Origin: Mesostigma viride
Lineage: Eukaryota; Streptophyta; Mesostigmatophyceae; Mesostigmatales; Mesostigmataceae
Direction of reading: 5' to 3'
Length of the DNA: 22,472 nt
Assembly: GCA_009746045.1 (NCBI GenBank)
Contig: RPFO01000022.1
Coordinates: 4,158,622-4,181,093 of the forward strand
In this document: piece by piece, positions 14,647-22,472 of the stretch
How the letters are laid out: every line of letters starts with the position of its first letter
Numbering within the stretch: the first letter of the stretch is position 1
Program-made: the position numbers and the translations under genes
The notes under the pieces: model-generated
What the model was told of the DNA's origin: nothing
What the model saw: only the letters and a program-made list of their open reading frames with translations
The model's database searches: none

Positions 14647-17044
14647 TCAGAGAACCACGATCTCCTTCCCGAATAGAAAATCGTACGATGTGGATTGAAA
14701 GATCTCGCAGCACGCACCCTTCATGAGCTCCTCCCTCGCTGCTGCCACCTCCTCGTCATCCCCACCCTCCCGCTTGTCCTCGTCCTCCACCCCACCCTCC
14801 CCCTTGTCCTCCTCTTCCTCCTCGGGATCCTCTTCGTGACGAGGCGCCGTGGCCGCCGCCAGCTTCCCCTCGGCGAGCTGCTTGTGAAGCTTCTCCGCTT
14901 TACTCAGAAGCTCTTCCTCTTCATCGAGGAAGACGCGCTCGTCAGGGTCCAGCATGCCCGTGCACTCGTGTACCGCCCACTTGATGAGCTTCTCGGCTTT
15001 CATGCTGACGGGCCGGCTCGTGCACGCGAGCGTCGAGCGCGCAGTGCGGTCGGCTGCTGCGGTGCCAGCGCCGCTGGTCACACACAGGGGAAAAATCGTA
15101 GCAATAAGAAGGAGGCTTAGGATTAAAGCACTATATATATAGGATATAGCGTCCGAACGACTTTGGGGTCACCTTGCGAGATACGGCAGTAGGGATACTG
15201 GGGTCACCTTGCGAGATACGGCAGCAGGAATACTGGGGTCACCTTGCGAGATACGGCAGTAGGAATAAGAGAGGCAGGAGGAAATATGTGCCACTGGTCA
15301 CCCGCACGGTAAACAGCAAGCGGGGTTATTTAGCAAGGGGGTACATAGGAAGGGGGGAATGCCATGACAAACACACACAGCAATAACAATAGCCAAAGAG
15401 CTAATTATGATCGCCATGCAAAGCTACACAGCTCCGTACCAACTTGGTAATTGCCATGGAAGCTAACAACAGCTCCAAGCCCGGTGGTGGCTACCCAAAC
15501 CTAACTATTAAGGCATACTGGTGATTGCCATGTGAAGCTAAATATAATCTGACAGTGTACATCTACAAGTTGACCCTGTGGGGGTCCAAGGCCCCTATTA
15601 TTTTGGACTCTACTATTGGAGACTCTTATTAAAGTCCGGCTGCTATGAGTGCTATCTAAACTCCCGTGCCCTTGCTCGCGGCCAAACGCCCGTGGCCCGT
15701 CACGTCGCCCATGGCCCGGTGCCAGTGGCCCGGTGCCAGTGGCCCGGTGCCAGTGGCCCGGTGCCAGTGGCCCGGTGCCCATGGCCTGTCGCCCGTGGCT
15801 GGAAATTCCTTCCGTCCCTCCGTTGCTGAAATTTTTTGCCGGTGGCTAGTTGCTCGTGGCCCGTAGCTACTGGCTAGTTGCTCGTGGCCCGTAGCTACTG
15901 GCTAGTTGCCCGTGGCTAGTTGCCCGTGGCTAGTTGCCCGTGGCTGTTGGCCCGTGGTAGCGGCTGGTCGCCTGTCCCCCGTTGCCTGTTGCCCGTCGTT
16001 GCTGAAATTCCTTCAGTCCCTTGTTCCTGGAAGTAACATGCTCCTTTGCTGCGCTCCGAACAGGCTTGAAGTAACGTGCTCCTGCGCTGCGCTCCGAACA
16101 GGCTTGAAGTAACGTGCTCCTGCGCTGCGCTCCGGAGAGGAGGACGCCTTCGGCGGCCGCGCGCCTGACGGCGCGCCTGGCGCTTCGCGCGTCGTGTATC
16201 TGGGATTCATCCATCGGTCTTGTGAGATCTCCGGAGTAGGCCCAAAGGGCTGATTTTTGCATCACGATTCACTACCTCACTATCGGCGCTACTCCCCCTA
16301 ATTATAGGACCAATGGTCACGAAGCCAACTGTATATAGGTGTTCAGATGTGCAATTATGTTTAATATTATAACCACATTTATATAAAACACGTTATATAT
16401 AATACTTGATAATATTTAGCTTATTCATAATATTTGATTTATACCCGGAATGGCACCAAACTATCTCACTAGTCGTGTATAAGCTAAATATAATATAGCA
16501 TAGCTCCGTACCTACCTGGTGATGGCCATGTGAAGCTAATTATACCTCCGTACCTGCCATCCGCCACGGCTGGCACCCCCCAGAACATCTGCCAGATGTC
16601 GTTCCCGTGCATTTGCTCCAGCAGCGTCGAGAGCAGCTCGGCGACGCTCCTGCGGGACCGTTGGACGGCGGCTACTGCAGCCGCAGGGGGAGCCGTGTGG
16701 TCCAGCACCCGCGCGCACACGACTTGGAGCGCGGCGAGGGTTTCGATTCGACCCGTGCGTTCGACGGCCAGGGGGAGCGCAAGTAGGGCCACCCTGGGTG
16801 GGGGTTTTGTTCGGGGGGGGCAAGGTGGGGGAGGACACGAAGGTTAAATTTGAATGGATGATGATGACGATGACGATGACGATGAGGAGGAGGAGGAGGA
16901 GGAGGAGGAGGAGGAGGAGGAGGAGGAGGAGGAGGAGGAGGAGGAGGAGGAGGAGGAGGAGGAGGAGGAGGAGGAGGAGGAGGAGGAGGAGGAGGAGGAG
17001 GAGGAGGAGGAGGAGGAGGAGGAGGAGGAGGAGGAGGAGGAGGA

Positions 17045-17084
<40 letters not shown>

Positions 17085-20000
17085 GAGGAGGAGGAGGAGG
17101 AGGAGGAGGAGGAGGAGGAGGAGGAGGAGGAGGAGGAGGAGGAGGAGGAGGAGGAGGAGGAGGAGGAGGAGGAGGAGGAGGAGGAGGAGGAGGAGGAGGA
17201 GGAGGAGGAGGAGGAGGAGGAGGAGGAGGAGGAGGAGGAGGAGGAGGAGGAGGACGGCGACATTAACCAATCATATCTGAGATCAACGTTCTGGGTTTGT
17301 CTTTTGGGTGGGGTGGGGTGTGGCAGCAGGAGGGATGGAAAGGCCTTACTGCCGTTTATGAACATGGGAGGGTAAAGGGTTGACTAGAACCATGGGCTCA
17401 AGAATGGACGTCTGATCTCTAAACACAACGTCTAAACTCCAGACTAGAATGAGGGAAAACAGCCCAAAGTAGGGGTTGCCTTCCAAAATGGTAGGACTGA
17501 CTCTAAAGCTTCCGTTCTTCATTGGCAGCCCAGACCGGCACATCAACGAACGGCTCCCCACTTGGTCTCCCCGCCCAGCTCATCCTTGCATCATCATATG
17601 GGGCACGCAGGGGGCCAGCAGCCAGGGCCGGCAGCCAGGGTGAGATACTGGGAGGGAATGAAAGAAACAGGACTCCGAAATAAGTGGACGTCTTTGGAAG
17701 ACCACCTCTCACCAAGTGGCTGTGTTCCCCTTTCTCACGGCTCTGGAGCCAAACTACGATAGAGAGCACGTACCATGCGTACGGAGCCTATGTGTAGACC
17801 CATGGGTGGGCAACCTGTACAATAAATAAAACCATGCTACTACGATGGAGTAGGTAGGCAACCTATAAATAGGCCATAGGTGGGCAATCTACAAATAAGC
17901 CATAGGTGGGCAATCTACAAATAAGCCATAGGTGGGCAATCTACACATAAGCCATAGGTGGGCAATCTACACATAAGCCATAGGTGGGCAATCTACAAAT
18001 AAGCCATAGGCGGGCAATCTACAAATAAGCCCTAGGCGGGCGACCTATAAATAGCGTTTGCGTACCATAGGTGGGCCTCCGCCGGGTGGTCCACGTCTAC
18101 TATGCTGTCCAGACCCTGGAGAAGCATCTGCGAGGTGCCCAGATGTATGGACAAGACCATAGCACAGGGCGACAGGGCGACAGGGCGACAGGGCGACAGG
18201 GAAGCAGGGAAGCAGGGAAACAGGGCCATGGGCCATGCAATCAGGCAGGCGGAGATGACTAACCTGCCAAGAGGGAGGTTCATACTGACTGCATAGTGAG
18301 ACAGCATTTCCTTTCCCAGATAAGCAAGGCACCTCCCTTTTACAGCGCAAGTGCGCGACGTGTCGAAGGATAAGGAAATATCTGGATTCCAGAAAAATGA
18401 TCAGAGCAGGTGCGAGGTTGGACATACCCATGGGTGTTGAGGGCACGGTGCTTCCGACAGTGCTTTCCACAGTACCAGTCATGTCTCCACCAGTAGTGCA
18501 TGTTACTAGTACACGGCACACGTCGTACATCAGTAGTACATGGCACGCGATGTATGATTTGTATGATAGTTGGTGCATCATTCCATGGGGATGCATGAAC
18601 GGCACCTGCTGAAGCAGTGCGTACCCCCCCTTTTATATATATAGCTAGCTTATATATATTGCCATCTTGACCGGTTCCTAGTATTCGTGGTGCTCAGCCC
18701 ATTTGCACCCCGTGACTCTCTCAACAATGGAGGCATGTGAATGAACAAACAAATAAATGATAGATAGGCCGAACGCTTATGCTCCCATGGACGGTACCGA
18801 GAAGGAAAGCGGCAAGATCTGACTTACATCTGTCCATCACAAACAGCACCAGCCGGCATCGCGTGCTCATCGTTCCAGAAGACGATTGCGCCGGCGTGTG
18901 ACTATGCTTCGCGCCGATCTGTCCTGTTGGCCCGGATCTAGGACCTCACCATGCGACCACTACGCGACCACCTGGCTGCTATCATGCTCATCTCTACTAT
19001 ACTACTACTGTTATACACCCAGCCAGGCTCCCTTTGCTCCGAGGCGTGTTACACCCATCACCTATACAGACAAGGGCACTTACACACACACACGGAGAGG
19101 CATGCACCCACATTCATCAATCACCTTGTTCCCATCCCTAGTCACGCTCGGGCCCTTACCATCCCGCAAAACCTGGCCACCATGGCGTCAAGGGGGAGGC
19201 TCTCGTGAGCGGCTATTCCAATCACACACAGGCTATTCCCATCACACACAGGCCGTGGCTTCAAGGCTATCGAATCTCTACGACAAGATACCTACTCCCT
19301 GGCTAGGAATATCCACCATCTGCTCACAAACATCCATCTGCTCACAAATATCCATTAAGGGCTATATACTCACAAACACCAATGACGACATTGGGCGTTT
19401 CTCTGATATGCAGCGCGTTGGGTGAAGCAGCCGGGCCTGCGTGCAGATAGCGCATGCAGCGCATTCGAAAGTCATACAATCGAAAGTCATGACTTGGTCA
19501 TAGCTTAGTCGTAAATTGTTACTAGTAAAATTATTAACAACTAGACAACTACTTTGTGACAAAAGAAACAATAACAAGTCGCGAATAACATGATGAGAGG
19601 GGCGGGCTGCAGGGACAAGACATGGAATGCCATAAGAAGCAAGTCTACAGCTTTGCTAAGGCCAGCGCCCCTCAGGTGGTCAGATTCGACCTATTTAGCC
19701 GGCGGAAAGAAAGGACAGGATCCTGAGATGGTAGGACCTAATCTGAAGACTGTATTATCTAATCGCATTTCTAGATATTGTAACAACATCGACCCTGAGA
19801 TGGTAGGAGAGGGCCCAGGGCAGGCAGATCAGGTGGTTAGCAAAATAAAGGTTGGAATGAAAGGTCACATGTGCAGGTATAGCATGCGCAGGTTGTGAAA
19901 TTGGAATCCAAGCCAGTGCATTGCCTCCAGCTTTGATCTGTCTCCATCTGTAGTTCAAAGTCCCTTTCCCATAACTTAGCCATAACTAAGCCACAACTTT

Positions 20001-22248
20001 GGGTACAGCTCTCCCTTTGGCAGGAGAGAGCTTTGTTGACAAGTCTCTCCATTCCATACCTTGCTACCTTGCATACATATAAGTCTAAATAATAATACAT
20101 ATAAGTCTAAATAATAATAATACATATAAGTCTAAATAATAATACATATAAGTCTCTACCTTGCATACATATAAGTCTAAATAATAATACATATAAGTCT
20201 CTACCTTGCATACATATAAGTCTAAATAATAATACATATAAGTCTAAATAATAATAATACATATAAGTCTAAATAATAATACATATAAGTCTCTACCTTG
20301 CATACATCGCTACCTTGCATACGTGGGTACATTGCCAGGTCAGCTCAGCCAGGCGCACCCACGAACGTGGCCGTTGAGTTGTGCCCGTGCCTCGAAACAA
20401 CATTTGACTAGACCGTGTGCGCGCCCACTCACATGGCGAGGCATGAGGCAGCCGAATATCCGCGCATCCCACTGAAGGCTCTAGCGTTGATGTGTGCCTT
20501 CGCTAGTAGGCTCAAAACGCTACATCTCCTAAATCACTCACGTGGCGCGGCAGCAGGTAGGGGATCATCCCCGTGTCCCACAGCAGCTGGAGCGAGGACG
20601 CCGCGGCGCCGTAGCCAAAGAGAGCCTGCATCTCGAGCACTCGACGAGTCTGGGGCAGGGGAGCACAGCGAGGGGGAGCAAGAGAGCAACGAGCGAGGGA
20701 GCAAGAGAGCAAAGTGAAACAGGAAAAGATGCATCAGGATGAGGAGAACACGACAGGACTGGAGGGGGACGGTAGCGATGGGGAGCAAGGGAAGGAGAAA
20801 AGGGTGGGCTGCTTTAGGGTCAGGGGAAGGATGCCTCCGGGAAGGGGGCACGTGAGGCGACCAAAAATAGAGGACAGCGGCAACGGGGGGATGCCATGAG
20901 ACACCGAGGGAGGGCGAGCGAGAAAAAGGGGGCGGATGCAAGCATGGGGAAGTAGATGGGACTGGAGAAGCGGCTCCATCTCAAGCTCACGCCAGGAGTG
21001 GAGCGGGGCGACGATGAGGGAGAGCAATGGAGGGGGAGAGAGAGAAAGGGAGAAGATGGGTCAGAAAATGGAAGACGCGCGGTGGCTGGAGCATCCGGGG
21101 CCAGCCAAAGAGAGAGTAAGGAGTGGGGTGTGGTGGGCAGGTAGACAGGTGGGTGGTTAGGGAGGGAGGGAGGGAGGGAGGGAGGGAGGGAGGGAGGGAG
21201 GGAGGGAGGGAGGGAGGGAGGGAGGGAGGGAGGAGGGAGGGAGGGAGGGAGGGAGGGAGGGAGGGAGGGAGGGAGGGAGGGAGGGAGGGAGGGAGGGAGG
21301 GAGGGAGGGAGGGAGGGAGGGAGGGAGGGAGGGAGGGAGGGAGGGAGGGAGGGAGGGAGGGAGGGAGGGAGGGAGGAGGGAGGGAGGGAGGGAGGGAGGG
21401 AGGGAGGGAGGGAGGGAGGGAGGGAGGGAGGAGGGAGGGAGGGAGGAGGGAGGGAGGGAGGGAGGGAGGGAGGAGGGAGGAGGGAGGGAGGAGGGAGGGA
21501 GGGAGGGAGGGAGGGAGGGAGGGAGGGAGGGAGGGAGGAGACCGAACAAAGGTGAGATGCTCAACTGCAGTCTGGCAGCCGCGCATGTGGCAACAACCAT
21601 ACACGTTAAAAGCGAAAAATGATAAACGAATGCGGCAATCAGAGGAATAGGGGGAAGCTAGCAAGAACGACCGGACGATGATAGTTCAAGAAGTTCAACG
21701 TAACAAAAGAAGGTCAACACAACAAAAAGTCATAACAATCATGGCGATGATGAGACTGGTGAGAAAATGCCTGCCAATATTTGAACACAAAAGCGTGCAA
21801 GCTTCACACCATCATCCCACACAACATCCACACACATCCACACAACATGGTCCCAAACCACACACATCCACACACCATCGGCATGATCCACAAACCAAAA
21901 TGAGGCACCACAAATGCCCATGCAGCAGGGTATCCCGGCCACAAGCGTTTCCCTCCCTGTTCTCTCTTTAGTGTTCAGGATACAGGGTTTGGGTATAGAG
22001 TATAGGGTTCCCCCCTGGGTATTTAGCCACCAGTGTCGCCCTTGCCATGGCCTTCATCGCCTAGTCAGGGTTAAGAGGCCTTTGCCTACAGCGCCTAAAC
22101 AAGGCACTACTGTAGCGTTTACAGCATAAGGGTACCACCTGAGGTATCTTGGCCACCAGCATCGCCTTGGCCTTCATCGCCTCCGCTGTATGGCACTCGA
22201 GGCGGAAGCCCATGCGACCCGCCACGCGCACGGCCCGCAGAAGCCGCA
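14647..22248 (-). CDS. Poly(A) polymerase / tRNA nucleotidyltransferase family protein, last six exons
   Basis: Family members add CCA to tRNAs or poly(A) to organellar RNAs; the catalytic head domain would lie in exons right of the window. Exons on the minus strand: 22248-22139 (RLLRAVRVAGRMGF, the conserved post-catalytic motif, then AEAMKAKAMLVAKIPQ), 20649-20542 (TRRVLEMQALFGYGAAASSL then QLLWDTGMIPYLLPRH), 19436-19374 (tentative), 18127-18066 (MLLQGLDSIVDVDHPAEAHL), 16793-16554 (WVALLALPLAVERTG onward) and 15073-14647 (terminal). All junction phases agree (0, 0, 0, 2, 2). The sequence order YGAA-LLW-LLP-..-MLL-..-LWVALLA matches plant poly(A) polymerase / CCA-enzyme relatives. The last exon adds an acidic coiled-coil-like tail (LDEEEELLSKAEKLHKQL, then Glu/Asp/Lys-rich) not typical of the family. 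Introns are 1489, 1105, 1246, 1272 and 1480 nt. Whether it is a CCA or a poly(A) enzyme cannot be told from these exons. Confidence 0.82.
15165..15268. repeat. 35-bp tandem repeat, three units
   Basis: Unit GGGGTCACCTTGCGAGATAC plus GGCAGTAGGGATACT at 15165, 15200 and 15235, with few changes. It lies about 95 bases into the intron from the terminal exon of the poly(A) polymerase-family gene. Confidence 0.95.
15430..15548. repeat. Degenerate intron-internal repeat, copies 1-2
   Basis: GCTCCGTACC-AACTTGGTAATTGCCATGGAAGCTA at 15430-15466 and ACTGGTGATTGCCATGTGAAG plus CTAAATATAAT at 15517-15548 are related to 16501-16558 at the other end of the same intron. Confidence 0.6.
15713..15782. repeat. 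14-bp tandem repeat, block 1 (five units)
   Basis: Unit GGCCCGGTGCCAGT; the fifth unit ends CCCAT. It lies in the last intron of the poly(A) polymerase-family gene. Confidence 0.95.
15844..15955. repeat. 14-bp tandem repeat, block 2 (eight units)
   Basis: Units GGCTAGTTGCTCGT and GGCCCGTAGCTACT alternate twice (28-bp higher-order repeat). They are followed by three GGCTAGTTGCCCGT units and one GGCTGTTGGCCCGT. The period and GGC start equal those of block 1, 61 bases away, so both probably come from one ancestral 14-mer. Confidence 0.9.
16032..16137. repeat. 38-bp tandem repeat, 2.8 units
   Basis: Unit AGTAACRTGCTCCTGCGCTG plus CGCTCCGAACAGGCTTGA at 16032, 16070 and 16108. The third breaks off at CGCTCCGGAGAGG and runs into a GC-rich CGGCGGCCGCGCGCC segment. 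Confidence 0.95.
16501..16558. repeat. Intron-internal repeat overlapping a 5' splice site
   Basis: Contains two copies of CTCCGTACCT, so the reverse strand carries AGGTACGGAG twice, 44 bases apart. The outer one is the donor of exon 16793-16554. The middle (TGGTGATGGCCATGTGAAG then CTAA) matches 15517-15541. Confidence 0.6.
16860..17254. repeat. Compound trinucleotide array (GAT/GAC, GGA, CAG, GGA)
   Basis: A short GATGAC run (16860-16883) leads into perfect GAG/GGA repeats to 17047, then about 11 CAG units (17048-17081), then GGA repeats to 17254. It lies about 90 bases upstream of the acceptor of exon 16793-16554. Long open frames here (poly-Glu, Arg, Leu, Ser) are products of the repeat. 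The sense strand of the host gene is pyrimidine-rich. Confidence 0.97.
17851..18058. repeat. 26-bp tandem repeat, eight units
   Basis: Unit TAGGTGGGCAATCTACAAAT plus AAGCCA, eight head-to-tail units, with C/A at position 19 and outer units more diverged (TAGGTAGGCAACCTATAAAT). The array stops eight bases short of the 18066 exon boundary, so the donor of that exon directly abuts the array. Confidence 0.95.
18165..18228. repeat. 8-bp tandem repeat, eight units
   Basis: CAGGGCGA four times, CAGGGAAG twice, then CAGGGAAA and CAGGGCCA. On the sense strand of the host gene this is CCCTGTCG-rich and lies 34 bases upstream of the exon 18127 acceptor, where it may serve as a pyrimidine tract. Confidence 0.9.
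19211..19252. repeat. Two-copy 21-bp direct repeat
   Basis: GGCTATTCCAATCACACACA and GGCTATTCCCATCACACACA, in tandem, inside the intron 18128-19373. A second small tandem (CATCTGCTCACAAACATC / CATCTGCTCACAAATATC) lies at 19316-19352. Confidence 0.8.
19374..19436 (-). CDS. Tentative exon of the poly(A) polymerase-family gene
   Basis: A 63-nt segment between a CGCAG acceptor and a strong GTGAGT donor, phase 0 at both ends as required, encoding ARLLHPTRCISEKRPM then SSLVF. It bridges LLPRH to MLLQGLD, where plant homologues have about 20 residues with a hydrophobic-Tyr start and an Arg-rich middle. The acceptor has a weak pyrimidine tract, and skipping it would also keep frame. Confidence 0.5.
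20072..20305. repeat. AT-rich 22/23-bp repeat with higher-order structure
   Basis: Type A unit ACATATAAGTCTAAATAATA plus AT (with a variant one AAT longer) and type B unit ACATATAAGTCTCTACCTTG plus CAT. Order is A, A+, A, B, A, B, A, A+, A, B, so a block of about four units is duplicated around a shorter A-B block. It lies in the intron 19437-20541. Confidence 0.9.
21157..21540. repeat. GGGA tetranucleotide array, about 380 bp
   Basis: Nearly pure GGGA with about nine GGA slips, all but one concentrated in the right half. It lies in the intron 20650-22138 of the poly(A) polymerase-family gene; the sense strand is CCCT-rich. It opens long Gly/Arg/Glu or Pro/Ser/Leu frames that are artefacts. 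Four-G-tract spacing gives quadruplex and triplex potential. Confidence 0.97.
21815..21885. repeat. CACACATCCACACA-type low-complexity repeat
   Basis: Irregular repeats of ACACATCCACACAACAT with imperfect spacing, in the same intron as the GGGA array. Confidence 0.7.
22018..22062 (-). pseudogene. Partial duplicate of the upstream exon
   Basis: The minus strand encodes AMKAMARATLVAKYP, a diverged copy of AMKAKAMLVAKIP at the end of exon 22248-22139. Nucleotides match 22141-22182 with a seven-base insertion and several substitutions, then similarity ends. It has no good donor and lies about 80 bases into the intron, so it looks like a decayed exon fragment. Confidence 0.6.
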
Positions 22249-22408
22249 CTGTGGCGGGGCGCGGGGGGGGGAATAAACAAGGTGACGATGGGAGAGAGAG
22301 GATGTTTATCGTGGGTGTTGTGGCATGCTCTCTGCGGTATGAGCAGACGCTTGAACGAGCGTACACTGAATGGGAGCGTACAATCAATGGGAGAATAAAC
22401 AAGCTGGT

Positions 22409-22472
22409 CATGGGTATGGTGGCATACGCTAGCACCGCGGCATGGGTATGGTGGCATACGCTAGCACCGCGG
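22409..22472. repeat. 32-bp tandem repeat, two identical units reaching the window end
   Basis: CATGGGTATGGTGGCATACG plus CTAGCACCGCGG, twice without change. It probably continues beyond the window. It lies in the intron upstream of exon 22248-22139. A shorter GGGAGCGTACA / GGGAGAATAAAC similarity occurs just before it. Confidence 0.85.

Noticed and set aside
16536-17375. Long poly-Glu, poly-Arg, poly-Leu and poly-Ser open frames on both strands
   Set aside because: They are the direct product of the GGA/CAG repeat, which is open in nearly every frame, and lie inside an intron.
17503-17769. Minus-strand frame (APYDDARMSWAGRPSGEPFV) as an extra exon of the poly(A) polymerase-family gene
   Set aside because: It has a good acceptor and a compatible phase, but ends in a stop with no usable donor, and the flanking exons 18066 and 16793 already join to restore the conserved LWVALLA.
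18814-18900. Possible additional exon on the minus strand before a strong GTAAGT donor
   Set aside because: None of its open frames has the phase needed to join the neighbouring exons of the poly(A) polymerase-family gene, and no family motif is present.
18886-19425. 179-codon plus-strand open frame
   Set aside because: Lies antisense within an intron of the poly(A) polymerase-family gene and overlaps its tentative exon; Thr/Ser/His-rich, no motif, repetitive segments.
20987-21664. Long Gly-Gly-Arg-Glu and Pro-Pro-Ser-Leu open frames
   Set aside because: Produced by the GGGA array; the period of 12 bases per three units keeps frames open.
21970-22012. TTTAGGG-like sequence (CAGGGTTTGGGTATAGAGTATAGGG)
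   Set aside because: Too irregular and short for an interstitial telomere repeat.

Overview
The window is nuclear DNA of a eukaryote, most likely a green alga or relative. The genes are split by GT-AG introns, exons are GC-richer than introns, and tandem repeats of many periods occur throughout. The recognisable proteins look most like green-lineage members of their families (GID4, SRR1, and a bacterial-type poly(A) polymerase/CCA-enzyme relative as found in plants). No ribosomal RNA, intact tRNA, operon or CRISPR array is visible. The species cannot be named from this sequence. All gene models were built by eye from splice signals, reading-frame phase and family motifs; none is backed by transcript data.

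Layout. 1-883 (-): 5' part of a GID4/Vid24 gene, running off the left end. 1757-2100 (+): first exons of a CacyBP/SIP gene (SIAH-interacting N domain and start of the CS domain), head-to-head with GID4. Its remaining exons are uncertain because 2361-5816 is occupied by two diverged, rearranged copies of a transposon-like repeat. That repeat carries a LINE ORF1-like remnant on + and a second, convergent ORF remnant on -. 6753-8349 (-): a complete two-exon acylphosphatase gene whose 1279-nt intron separates a 16-codon first exon. 9271-10731 (+): a single-exon SRR1-domain protein, head-to-head with acylphosphatase. 10877-11107: a 33-bp repeat just downstream of it. 11916-12560 (-): a two-exon gene for an unrecognised 130-residue protein. 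12891-13819: a 29-copy, 32-bp minisatellite. 14647-22248 (-): six exons of a poly(A) polymerase / tRNA nucleotidyltransferase family gene whose 5' end lies beyond the right edge. Its five introns are all 1.1-1.5 kb and each holds at least one tandem-repeat array, including GGA/CAG, GGGA, 26-bp, 14-bp and 38-bp repeats.

The genes do not form one pathway. Two (GID4 and CacyBP) are adaptors of ubiquitin ligases and share an intergenic region, SRR1 is a circadian/light-signalling family protein, acylphosphatase is a small metabolic enzyme, and the last gene acts on RNA 3' ends. The least expected signal is a dispersed repeat of about 44 bp present three times, plus one partial copy. In one case both a filled and an empty site are visible in two copies of the same host repeat, and the insertion is flanked by a 9-bp direct duplication.
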